From Burkholderiaceae bacterium (GTDB lineage: Bacteria > Pseudomonadota > Gammaproteobacteria > Burkholderiales > Rhodocyclaceae), in contig JAIPCT010000005.1 in assembly GCA_021738065.1 (NCBI GenBank), forward strand, positions 1-64,000: a stretch of 64,000 bases of DNA, in the 5' to 3' direction. Positions 28,162-36,925 of the stretch are shown here, piece by piece (positions within the stretch are counted from its first letter, which is position 1; each line of letters begins with the position of its first letter). Under the pieces are notes generated by a model. The model did not search any database. It was not told the DNA's origin and saw only the letters and a program-made list of their open reading frames with translations. Position numbers and translations under genes: made by a program.

Positions 28162-28850
28162 TGCGCGGCGCAACGATCCTCCTGTGCCTGATCGCCGGCG
28201 CCGCGCATGCGGCAAAGGACCCCTTGCTGGCGTGCCCGGATTTCCCGGCACCGAAAAAGGCCCGCCTGCAGGCCGTTGCGCCGCAGCTCGACTACAACGG
28301 CACGCCGATGAGCATCCACCGCATCGAAAGCGATGCGCCACCGCAGGAGATACTGGCGTTCTACCGCGACAAGTGGGCGGCGACCGACAAGATTCGCGGC
28401 CCCGCCGAATACCCGCTGGGCCCCTGGCAGGTGATTGCATCGCTGCGCGACAACTGTTTTTTTACCGTCCAGGTCAAGCCTTTCGGCAAGAATGGAACGG
28501 AAGGCTTCCTCGGGGTTACCGCAGCGGCGCCCGAACGCGTTGTCGTCAAGGAGCAGTTGCCGATGCTGCCGGGCAGCACGGTGCTCAACGACCTGGCACA
28601 CAATGATGCCGGCAAGACCGCGCGCACCGTATTGCTGAAGAACGGCTTTTCGCAGGCCGCCAACGCCGACTTTTACCGGCGTAACCTGGGCGACCTCGGC
28701 TGGCGCGTCACGAACCACTATCGCCTGGGTCTGCCCGACCAGAAAGGCGACGTCATGGTGCTGAAGAACGGCTTGCGCGAGCTCAGCATCACCCTGACCC
28801 GGGACGGCCGGGAATCGAACGTGCTGCTCAACTACGTGGATCAGCCATGA
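28158..28850 (+). CDS. Hypothetical secreted protein in tad locus
   Basis: Signal MMRGATILLCLIAGAAHA; overlaps neighbouring genes. Confidence 0.65.
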   Translation: MMRGATILLCLIAGAAHAAKDPLLACPDFPAPKKARLQAVAPQLDYNGTPMSIHRIESDAPPQEILAFYRDKWAATDKIRGPAEYPLGPWQVIASLRDNCFFTVQVKPFGKNGTEGFLGVTAAAPERVVVKEQLPMLPGSTVLNDLAHNDAGKTARTVLLKNGFSQAANADFYRRNLGDLGWRVTNHYRLGLPDQKGDVMVLKNGLRELSITLTRDGRESNVLLNYVDQP

Positions 28851-29407
28851 CGCCGTGGCGCCAGCGCCGAGTTTCCCTCGGTCAGGCATCCATCGAGTAC
28901 CTGGTGGTGCTGGCCTTCGGCGTCATGGTGCTGCTCAAGCCTTTCAGCTATACCGACGTGAGCAATCCGAACGCGCCGGCGACCGAGGCGCCCGCCTTGC
29001 AGCAACTGGCCAAGGCGGTCAAGGACTATCACAAGCACTACACCTTCGCCATGTCGATCGCGACCATTCCGGAGTGCGACTACAACGTCAATTACTCGTT
29101 TGAAAAAACCCTGCCGGCTTCCATCGCCACACTCACCGGTGAGCCCTTGCCTCCCTCGGTTTCCGGCAGCGTCTCGATCGATGTCGACCGCTGCATCGAC
29201 TGGGGCAATCCGGCGATTCCGGCGGTCCAGGTCGAAAGCCTGCTGGCCATCGCTGGTATTCCGACCAATTTCTCCGGCTTCGTGCAAGCGATCGTCGATG
29301 AAATGATCACCTCGGCAATGAACAAGTTCACCGATCCGGCGAACCTCGCCGAAATGGTCGGCTTCCCGACGTCCGCCTCTGACATTATCAAACTCATCCT
29401 GCCCTGA
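28847..29407 (+). CDS. Prepilin-like protein
   Basis: GQASIEYLVVLAFGVMVLLKPF: prepilin-like motif. Confidence 0.65.
   Translation: MTPWRQRRVSLGQASIEYLVVLAFGVMVLLKPFSYTDVSNPNAPATEAPALQQLAKAVKDYHKHYTFAMSIATIPECDYNVNYSFEKTLPASIATLTGEPLPPSVSGSVSIDVDRCIDWGNPAIPAVQVESLLAIAGIPTNFSGFVQAIVDEMITSAMNKFTDPANLAEMVGFPTSASDIIKLILP
28851..28874 (-). repeat. KSRRW-type dispersed repeat copy 8 (N-terminus of the prepilin-like ORF)
   Basis: cgccgtggcgccagcgccgagttt. Confidence 0.65.
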
Positions 29408-29458
29408 GCCATGTCTCACCGCCCATTGCCACCCCATACGTTCAAGGAAAAATAATCC

Positions 29459-30508
29459 ATGGGTCTCAAACTTCCTTCTCTGAGCATCAACAGAACCTGG
29501 CTGATGCTGCTGGCCGCCATCGGCCTGGCGGTCATGGCGGCGTTTCTGACGACCCGCTATCTGGCTTCGCGCGAGGCCAGCATCGAGGCTGAAATCGCGG
29601 CCCGCAGCCAGAAGGGCGGGCCGCGCATCGCCGTGGTGGTGCCCACCCGCGACATGCAGATCGGCATGGTGCTCGCCGACAACATGGTGGCGTCCCGCGA
29701 AGTCGCGGCCGATCTGGTCTATCCCAACGCGATTCTGGCCGACGAATTCGACAAGTACAAAGGGCAGGCCCTGATTCGTCCGGTGCTGCAAGGACGCCCC
29801 CTGCTCAAGGCCGACCTGCGTGAAGCCATCGCCGATTTTTCCGGCACCTTGAGCGACGGCATCCGAGCCATGACCGTCGAAATCGACGAACTCAACGCCA
29901 TCGCCCACATGTTGCAACCGGGCAACCGCATTGATCTGATGCTGGTGATGCGTAGCGAAGAAGGCGGCCAGACAGTGGTTCCCTTCCTCGACCGCATGAA
30001 AGTGCTGGCCACCGGCCAACGCCTGGTGAATGAAAACAGCGACCAGACGCCGGGCGCGAAAAAGACCATGGCCTACAGCACCGTGACGCTGGAAGTCACC
30101 CCCTCGCAGGCGGCGCGAATCACCCTGGCGCAGGATATCGGCAAACTCCGCTACGTCCTGCGCAACGAGAAAGACGAGGGCAATGTCGAATTCAGCGTGA
30201 ATGCGCAGAATATCTTCGACGAAATCTCGGCTCAGGTCAGGAATTCAAAGCGCACCTCGCTGGCCGGGGTTGTCGAATACATCATCGGCGGCCAGCGTTC
30301 CGGCCCCAGCGCCAAATCGGTCGAGGTTCCCGTACCCGAGAGCAGCGGCTACGCCGATCCCGCCGCACCCGGCGCGGGTGCGCCGCCTCTGGTACCGGCG
30401 ATCGCTCCGGCGACGACCGGCAGTGTGCCGGCACCGGCCGCCGCGGCGAATTCAAGCGGGCTCACCCCCGCGATGAAAGCCGACCTCAAAGCCCTGATCG
30501 AAAAGTAA
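29459..30508 (+). CDS. cpaB: Flp pilus assembly protein CpaB/RcpC
   Basis: N-terminal TM, SAF-like segment (VVPTRDMQIGMVLADNMVASREV), position before secretin. Confidence 0.85.
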   Translation: MGLKLPSLSINRTWLMLLAAIGLAVMAAFLTTRYLASREASIEAEIAARSQKGGPRIAVVVPTRDMQIGMVLADNMVASREVAADLVYPNAILADEFDKYKGQALIRPVLQGRPLLKADLREAIADFSGTLSDGIRAMTVEIDELNAIAHMLQPGNRIDLMLVMRSEEGGQTVVPFLDRMKVLATGQRLVNENSDQTPGAKKTMAYSTVTLEVTPSQAARITLAQDIGKLRYVLRNEKDEGNVEFSVNAQNIFDEISAQVRNSKRTSLAGVVEYIIGGQRSGPSAKSVEVPVPESSGYADPAAPGAGAPPLVPAIAPATTGSVPAPAAAANSSGLTPAMKADLKALIEK

Positions 30509-30527
30509 ACCGCAAAGGACAATCACC

Positions 30528-31814
30528 ATGCTCCACAAATATCTCACTCTGTTCTGCGCGGCCTGCGTTCTTGCCTCTTCGGGTGGCAGCATTGCCGCCA
30601 CCGAAGCCGCCAAGGAGCTCGTCATGTTCGTCGGCGAAATCCAGACCATACCTGCCACCAAGATCCATCGCATCGCGATTGGCAACGGCGCACTGGTCAG
30701 CACCAAGTTCATCGATGACCAGCAGATGTTGCTGATCGCCGAGGGCGTGGGCGACACGTCGCTGGTGCTCTGGGCACCGCAGGGCGACGTGCAGCGCTAC
30801 ATCATTCGGGTCGGCTCCAAGGATTCGATTTTCGCCTACCGTGCCGCGACCGAAGTGCTGTCGGATATCACCGGCATCCAGATCCGGCCCATGGGACCGC
30901 AGATCGCGATCACCGGATCGGCCAGCCCACCGCAAATCGCGCGCATCAACGCCCTCGCCGCACGTTTCCCGCAGATCATGCCGCTGATGAAGGCGCTGGA
31001 TGTCGAGATGAAGAAAATGATCTACATGAAAGTGCAGATCCTGGAAGCGAAGAAGAGTTTTTCCGAGGCGATCGGCATGTCGTGGCCGGGCAGCATCCAG
31101 GGCCCGGTGGCGGGCTTTGCCGGCAACTTGCAAGGCTCGACCAATCCGGTCGGCGCCGCCGCCATTGGTTCAACCATTCCGCTGGCGGTGACCGGCATGC
31201 GCACCTACCTCGGCATTGCCACCGCGATTCAGACCACGATCAATCTGGCCAAGAGCAATGGCGACCTGACCATTCTTGCCGAACCGGAATTGTCCGCCCG
31301 CAGCGGCGGCACCGCTGAATTCCTCGCCGGTGGCCAGATTCCGATTCTGACGGCCGGGGCGCTGGGCACCACCAGCATTTCCTACAAGGACTATGGCATC
31401 AAGATCACCATCAAACCGGCGGCCGACGACATGGGCAATGTCATCGCCTCGCTGCGCGCGGAACTGAGCCAGCTTGACCAGTCGAACGCCGTGGCGGGCA
31501 CCCCCGGCTTCCTCACCCGCACCTCGGAAACCGAAATCAACGTCAAATCCGGGCAGACCATGGTGATCTCGGGCCTCATCAATCGCGACATGCAAAGCGA
31601 TGTCAGCAAGGTGCCGGGGCTGGGCGACCTGCCCATCATCGGCCGGCTGTTTCGCTCCGACTCCTTCCGCGGCGGGCGCAGCGATTTGCTGATCGCCGTG
31701 ACTCCGGTGGTGGTCGATCCGAATTCGTCCATGAACCAGGAACGCATCGAAAAAGGTCTCGAAATGAAAGAACGCTTCGAGCGCAATTTGAACAAGAAAG
31801 ACCTCATCGACTGA
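30528..31814 (+). CDS. rcpA: Type II/III secretin RcpA/CpaC
   Basis: Secretin C-terminus: SGQTMVISGLINRDMQSDVSKVPGLGDLPIIGRLFRS. Confidence 0.9.
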   Translation: MLHKYLTLFCAACVLASSGGSIAATEAAKELVMFVGEIQTIPATKIHRIAIGNGALVSTKFIDDQQMLLIAEGVGDTSLVLWAPQGDVQRYIIRVGSKDSIFAYRAATEVLSDITGIQIRPMGPQIAITGSASPPQIARINALAARFPQIMPLMKALDVEMKKMIYMKVQILEAKKSFSEAIGMSWPGSIQGPVAGFAGNLQGSTNPVGAAAIGSTIPLAVTGMRTYLGIATAIQTTINLAKSNGDLTILAEPELSARSGGTAEFLAGGQIPILTAGALGTTSISYKDYGIKITIKPAADDMGNVIASLRAELSQLDQSNAVAGTPGFLTRTSETEINVKSGQTMVISGLINRDMQSDVSKVPGLGDLPIIGRLFRSDSFRGGRSDLLIAVTPVVVDPNSSMNQERIEKGLEMKERFERNLNKKDLID

Positions 31815-31823
31815 AGGCGCCCC

Positions 31824-33545
31824 ATGCTGAACATTACGGTAACGACTCCCAAGGGGAACACCTCCCCGATCGAATGCACCATCGACTCCTGCTCCATCGG
31901 CAAGAGCGACGAGAACCTGATCGTGCTTCAGGGCTGGACCGTGGCAAAAAAGCACGCCGCGATTCAGCGCAAGCCGGATGGGGTTTACGTCGAGGATCTC
32001 GGCTCTTCCTCGGGTACCGAGATCAATGGCGAGAAGATCAAGCGCCACGGCCCGCTCAAGCCCGGCGACAAGATCGCCATCGCGGGCTACACGCTGGAGG
32101 TGCTTGACCTCGAACTGCCGGCCGCTGCACCGCCCCCCGCTGCAGCAGCGGCGGCCACCACCGCCGTGTCGCCAGCGCCGACTTTGCAGGCCGCTGCGCC
32201 GGCAGCAACGGTCCCAGCTGCCGCCGCCGCTGTCCCGCCACCCGCGCCCTCGCTGAGCGACGAGGCGCGCGAAACCATGACCCGTCACTTGAAGCGCGTC
32301 CATCAACTGCTGATCAAGCAAATGGATTTGCGCCGCATGGACGTCTCGCGCCAAAGTGAAGACGAGCTGCGCAACAACACGCGTACGCTGCTGGAAGAAA
32401 TCGTTCTCAAGGACAAGGAACTGCCACCTGAGATCGATCGTCAGCGCATCATCAAGCAGGTACTCGATGAAGTGGTCGGCCTCGGCCCGCTGGAAGACCT
32501 GCTGGCCGACGAGCTGGTGACCGAGATCATGGTCAACCGCTATGACGAGATATTCGTCGAACGCGCCGGCAGGCTGACCAGATCGGACGTCGTCTTCACC
32601 AGCGATCTGGCCGTGGTCGGCGCCATCGAACGCATCGTCGCGCCGCTCGGTCGTCGCATCGACGAATCTTCGCCTATGGTCGATGCCCGCCTCAAGGACG
32701 GCTCGCGGGTCAATGCGGTGATCCCGCCGCTGGCGCTGAAAGGCGCCAACCTCACCATCCGCAAGTTCTCGAAGAAAAAACTGCAGGGCGAGGACATGGT
32801 GCGCTTCGGTTCGATGACCTTCGAGATGCTCGACTTCATGAAGACCGTGGTCGAACAAAAAGCCAACATGATCATTTCAGGCGGCACGGGTTCCGGAAAA
32901 ACGACGCTGCTCAACCTGCTCTCCAGTTTCATTCCGCCCGACGAGCGCATCATCACCGTGGAAGACGCGGCGGAGTTGCAACTCTCGCAGCCCAATCTGA
33001 TCGGTCTTGAGTCACGTCCGGCCAATGCCGAGGGCAAGGGCCTGGTCGCCATTCGCGATCTGGTCAAGAACACCTTGCGTATGCGTCCCGACCGCATCGT
33101 CGTCGGCGAGTGCCGTGGCGGCGAGGCGCTGGACATGTTGACCGCGATGAACACCGGCCACGACGGCTCGCTGACCACCGCGCACGCCAACACGCCGCGC
33201 GACTGCCTTGCGCGTATCGAAGTCATGGTCATGATGTCCGGCCTCGACCTGCCGATCCGCGCGATTCGCGAGCAGATCGCTTCGGCGATCCGTTTCTTCA
33301 TCCAGCAAAGCCGCTTCTCCTGCGGCAGCCGCAAGATCACCCACATCACTGAAGTGACCGGGATGGAAGGCGACATGATCCAGTTGCAGGACATTTTCGT
33401 CTTCAAGCAGGAAGGCTTCGGTACCGACGGCAAGGTCAAGGGCAAGCACATCGCCACCGGCGCAATTCCGGATTTCTATCAGGACCTGAAGAATCGGGGA
33501 ATGGACGTCGATCTGTCGGTGTTCCAGGCGGGCCGGGTTTTATGA
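31824..33545 (+). CDS. tadA: TadA/CpaF secretion ATPase with N-terminal FHA domain
   Basis: FHA-like DLGSSSGTEINGEKI; GGTGSGKTTLLNLLSSFIP; TMRMRPDRIVVGE-type region. Confidence 0.93.
   Translation: MLNITVTTPKGNTSPIECTIDSCSIGKSDENLIVLQGWTVAKKHAAIQRKPDGVYVEDLGSSSGTEINGEKIKRHGPLKPGDKIAIAGYTLEVLDLELPAAAPPPAAAAAATTAVSPAPTLQAAAPAATVPAAAAAVPPPAPSLSDEARETMTRHLKRVHQLLIKQMDLRRMDVSRQSEDELRNNTRTLLEEIVLKDKELPPEIDRQRIIKQVLDEVVGLGPLEDLLADELVTEIMVNRYDEIFVERAGRLTRSDVVFTSDLAVVGAIERIVAPLGRRIDESSPMVDARLKDGSRVNAVIPPLALKGANLTIRKFSKKKLQGEDMVRFGSMTFEMLDFMKTVVEQKANMIISGGTGSGKTTLLNLLSSFIPPDERIITVEDAAELQLSQPNLIGLESRPANAEGKGLVAIRDLVKNTLRMRPDRIVVGECRGGEALDMLTAMNTGHDGSLTTAHANTPRDCLARIEVMVMMSGLDLPIRAIREQIASAIRFFIQQSRFSCGSRKITHITEVTGMEGDMIQLQDIFVFKQEGFGTDGKVKGKHIATGAIPDFYQDLKNRGMDVDLSVFQAGRVL
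32161..32185 (-). repeat. KSRRW-type dispersed repeat copy 9 (FHA-TadA linker)
   Basis: ccgccgtgtcgccagcgccgacttt, read as AVSPAPT. Confidence 0.75.
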
Positions 33546-33642
33546 AGCGCCGGCTCATGCTCATTGACCTGGCGACATGCGATACCGCATCGCTTACCGG
33601 CACAGCGTGTCCGGCGCGATGGCGAATTGACGGAGGCAAGCC

Positions 33643-34494
33643 ATGAACGATGTCGCCCTGATTGCGCTGACCGTGCTGGGCGCGGTGGCCTGTGTCGCCT
33701 GGCTGGCTCTCAAGTGGAGCGAGAAAATGTTGACGCAGCAACAAGCGAGCCTTGCCGACCAGGCCTCGACGACGCTGGCGGACATGTTCATTTTTATCGA
33801 TCCGCAAAAAATGTTCCGCTACAACGTGGTTGCCATGTGCGTTCTACCGGCCGCGGTGTTTTTCCTGACGGCCAATCCGGTATTTACCGGAGCAGCGCTG
33901 GTGGCGGCCTATGTGCTGCCCAAGTACTACGTGCGATCCCTGCGCACCCGCCGCTTCAAGACGCTGGAAAAGCAATTGCCCGATGCCCTGCTGATGATCA
34001 CCGGCGCCATGTCCGCCGGAGCCAGCATCAATATCGCGATCGAATCGATGATCAAGGAACAACGGCCACCGATTGCGCAGGAGTTCGATCTGATGATGCG
34101 CGAGTTGCGCATCGGCGTCGATTTCGACACGGCCTTGCAGAACATGGAGAAACGCAATCCGATTGCCGATTTTGCGCTGGTCATATCGGCCTTGCGCATC
34201 TCGCGCGAAGTGGGCGGCAATCTGGCTGAAATTCTCAACTCACTGGCCGACACCTTGCGCGAAAAGCAAACCATGGAAGGCAAGATCGCCAGCCTGACCG
34301 CCCAGGGCAAGATCCAGGGCGTGGTGATGACCGCGCTGCCGCTGCTGGTCATGTTCGGCCTGACGCAGATCGAGCCGGTGGCCATGGCGCCGCTGTTCAA
34401 CACCTGGCCCGGCTGGCTCACGCTTACCGTCATCGGCACCATGGAAGTCATGGGCTATTTCTTCATTCAACGCATTACCGCCATCGATGTCTGA
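33643..34494 (+). CDS. tadB: TadB inner membrane protein (T2SF)
   Basis: T2SF-like sequence and position after tadA. Confidence 0.88.
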   Translation: MNDVALIALTVLGAVACVAWLALKWSEKMLTQQQASLADQASTTLADMFIFIDPQKMFRYNVVAMCVLPAAVFFLTANPVFTGAALVAAYVLPKYYVRSLRTRRFKTLEKQLPDALLMITGAMSAGASINIAIESMIKEQRPPIAQEFDLMMRELRIGVDFDTALQNMEKRNPIADFALVISALRISREVGGNLAEILNSLADTLREKQTMEGKIASLTAQGKIQGVVMTALPLLVMFGLTQIEPVAMAPLFNTWPGWLTLTVIGTMEVMGYFFIQRITAIDV

Positions 34495-35371
34495 CACCAT
34501 TTTTGCCCTCCTGATAGGTTTGGCCGTCGGCGTTTCCGCCATGCTGGCGTTTCACAGCCTGACGACCCTGAAGACCGACGTCCCGGTCGAGGATCGCGAG
34601 TACATGGATCCGCTGCCGCCCATGCTCAACATGGCCTGGCCGCTGATCTTGTTCATCGAGTATCACCTGACCTCGCGCTTTCCGCCGGACTGGCTTGAGC
34701 AGACCCACAAACGATTGCAAGAAACCGGCGTCGGCTATCTGATGTCGGCCGAGCAGTTTTATGCCGTTCGGGTTTTTGGCGTCTTCGTCGCCGTCGTCAT
34801 GGGCAGCATTCCGCTGGCCGCGATCGAGTCGCTCGACCTGGCCTGGATCATCCTGCTCGCCATCGTCGGCTTTTACTTTCCCATCATCTGGTTGCGCGAT
34901 GTTCGCAGTCGCCGCCAGAAGGACGTCCTGCGCGCTTTGCCGGTATATCTCGACTTCATCACCATGGCCGTCGAAGCCGGTCTCAATCTCAACGGTGCGC
35001 TGAATCAGGCGATGGACAAAGGGCCGCCGGGGCCGCTGCGCAACGAGTTCTACATGGTGGTGCGCGATCTGCGCGCCGGCGTGCCGCGCGCCGACGCCTT
35101 GCGCCGCATGGAAAAACGCCTCGACATGGAGGAAATCGCCAGTTTCGTCGGTACCGTGATCCAGGCCGAAAAAATGGGTGCCCGCCTTGGAACGGCCTTG
35201 CGCGTACAGGCATTGCAGCGTCGCACCGAGCGTTTCCAGCGCGCGGAAAAGCTCGCCATGGAAGCGCCGGTCAAGCTGATCCTGCCGCTGATCGTGTTCA
35301 TCTTTCCGGTCACCTTCATCGTGCTGGCCTTTCCGATCGCCATGAAATTTCTCATGGAGGGCATGCTGTGA
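34487..35371 (+). CDS. tadC: TadC inner membrane protein (T2SF)
   Basis: LPVYLDFITMAVEAGLNLNGALNQ...; overlaps tadB. Confidence 0.88.
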   Translation: MSDTIFALLIGLAVGVSAMLAFHSLTTLKTDVPVEDREYMDPLPPMLNMAWPLILFIEYHLTSRFPPDWLEQTHKRLQETGVGYLMSAEQFYAVRVFGVFVAVVMGSIPLAAIESLDLAWIILLAIVGFYFPIIWLRDVRSRRQKDVLRALPVYLDFITMAVEAGLNLNGALNQAMDKGPPGPLRNEFYMVVRDLRAGVPRADALRRMEKRLDMEEIASFVGTVIQAEKMGARLGTALRVQALQRRTERFQRAEKLAMEAPVKLILPLIVFIFPVTFIVLAFPIAMKFLMEGML

Positions 35372-35721
35372 AAACCGGCGCACTGTATCGCGCCGGCAGC
35401 AGCGATTGCCTGGTGCCAGAAGCGCGTTGCACCACCAATGTGTGGGAGCGCATGCGCGGTCTGCTCGGACGCCCTGCCCTGACTGCCGGTCAGGGTTTTC
35501 TGATCGACCCCTGCCCTTCGGTGCACACCGTCGGCATGGGCTATCCGCTCGATCTGGCCTTTCTCGACCGGCAATGGCGGGTGCTGCGCCTGGTTCGACA
35601 TCTGCCGCCGCTGCGCTGGGCCGGTTGCGCCACCGCCCGCGCCACGCTGGAACTGCCGCCCGGTGCGCTGGACGCCGCGGGCATTGCCGCCGGGGATGTA
35701 CTTGAATGGCGCGCCGCCTGA
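35368..35721 (+). CDS. DUF192 family protein
   Basis: CTTNVWERMRGLLGRPAL...VHTVGMGYPLDLAFLD: DUF192 pattern. Confidence 0.85.
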   Translation: MKTGALYRAGSSDCLVPEARCTTNVWERMRGLLGRPALTAGQGFLIDPCPSVHTVGMGYPLDLAFLDRQWRVLRLVRHLPPLRWAGCATARATLELPPGALDAAGIAAGDVLEWRAA

Positions 35722-36176
35722 CTTGCCGCCAGGCGCTTGTTCTGGCAGCTCTTCCTTTCCTCGCCGCCTGCGCTTCCGGCGATCTCTATGAGATGCATCA
35801 GTCGGCGGTTCTGGCTTACGACTCGGGCGAGAACGCGCGGGCCGAGGCACTCTATCAGGGCCTGGCGCGCTCGGCCCCGAACGATCCGGAAACCTGGCTG
35901 CGACTGGGCAATCTCTATGCCCGTTCCAATCGCCCCCACGACGCGGCCGAGGCCTATCTGCGCGGCACCCTGCTGGCACCGGGCGATAGCCGATTCTGGT
36001 ACAACCTGGGCATCATCCGGCAACGGCAGGCGCACGCCAGCTTCATTCAGGCACACATGCTCATCAGCAAGGATGATCCGCTGCATGCCAGGTCGAAAGC
36101 CCTGATCGAACAATTGGCACCCGGCAAGGTCGAGACGGACGTGCCGCCCGCCACGCAAAAGCAGGACTCGCAATGA
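35706..36176 (+). CDS. TPR lipoprotein, TadD-like
   Basis: LPFLAACASGD lipobox; TPR-like NDPETWLRLGNLYARSNRPHDAAEAYL. Confidence 0.72.
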   Translation: MARRLTCRQALVLAALPFLAACASGDLYEMHQSAVLAYDSGENARAEALYQGLARSAPNDPETWLRLGNLYARSNRPHDAAEAYLRGTLLAPGDSRFWYNLGIIRQRQAHASFIQAHMLISKDDPLHARSKALIEQLAPGKVETDVPPATQKQDSQ

Positions 36177-36925
36177 ATATCCGCCAGTCCGGCCAGGCGA
36201 CGATCGAGTATCTCTACGTCGTTCCCATCCTGTTGATCCTGCTGCTGGCCAGCCTGCAGTTCGTATTCATCTATGAAGCCAAGCAGACTCTCAATTACGC
36301 CACGTTTGTCGCCACCCGTGCCGGTGCCCTGAACAACGGCGCGATGACCGCCATTCAGGACGGGCTGGCCGCCGGCCTCGCGCCTTTGTTCGCGCATGAT
36401 CTCGACCAGAACGCGCTCAAGCTCGCCCGCCGCACCGCCAAGACCGAACTCGCCAACAACAAGCTGGCCTACATCAAGATCGTCAGCCCCAACAGCGGCG
36501 CGCTCTCCGGCTTCGGCGCGGGAGGCGAAATTCCCAACGACAACCTGATGTACCGCAGCGCCACGGACGAGCAAGGCGGCATGAATGTGCAGGATGCCAA
36601 CCTGCTCAAGGTGCGCGTGACCTATTGCGTGCGTCTGGTCGTGCCGCTGGTGAACCGGATGATCTTCGGCTTTGCCGTGGCACCTCCCGCCGCGGTGTCC
36701 GCGGCAAAAATCGACACCACTGCCTATACCGGCGGCACCATTGCCGCGCCTGAGATGCTCAAAGTGGCGCCGCCGGGCAATGCCACGCTGGCTCCGGCGG
36801 GCGCCCCCGCCGGCCTTTGCGGCGATCCGACCAACGCCTATCCCTACCGGATTCCGGTGACCTCGGAAGCCGTGGTGCGCATGCAGTCGCCATTTCGAGA
36901 TCCGGGCAAATGGGCGGCCCCGTGA
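36173..36925 (+). CDS. TadE-like pilus protein
   Basis: QSGQATIEYLYVVPILLILLLASLQFVFIYEAKQTLNYATF. Confidence 0.78.
   Translation: MNIRQSGQATIEYLYVVPILLILLLASLQFVFIYEAKQTLNYATFVATRAGALNNGAMTAIQDGLAAGLAPLFAHDLDQNALKLARRTAKTELANNKLAYIKIVSPNSGALSGFGAGGEIPNDNLMYRSATDEQGGMNVQDANLLKVRVTYCVRLVVPLVNRMIFGFAVAPPAAVSAAKIDTTAYTGGTIAAPEMLKVAPPGNATLAPAGAPAGLCGDPTNAYPYRIPVTSEAVVRMQSPFRDPGKWAAP

Noticed and set aside
31170-32858. 562-aa minus-strand ORF opposite rcpA/tadA
   Set aside because: Shadow of clear secretin and ATPase genes.
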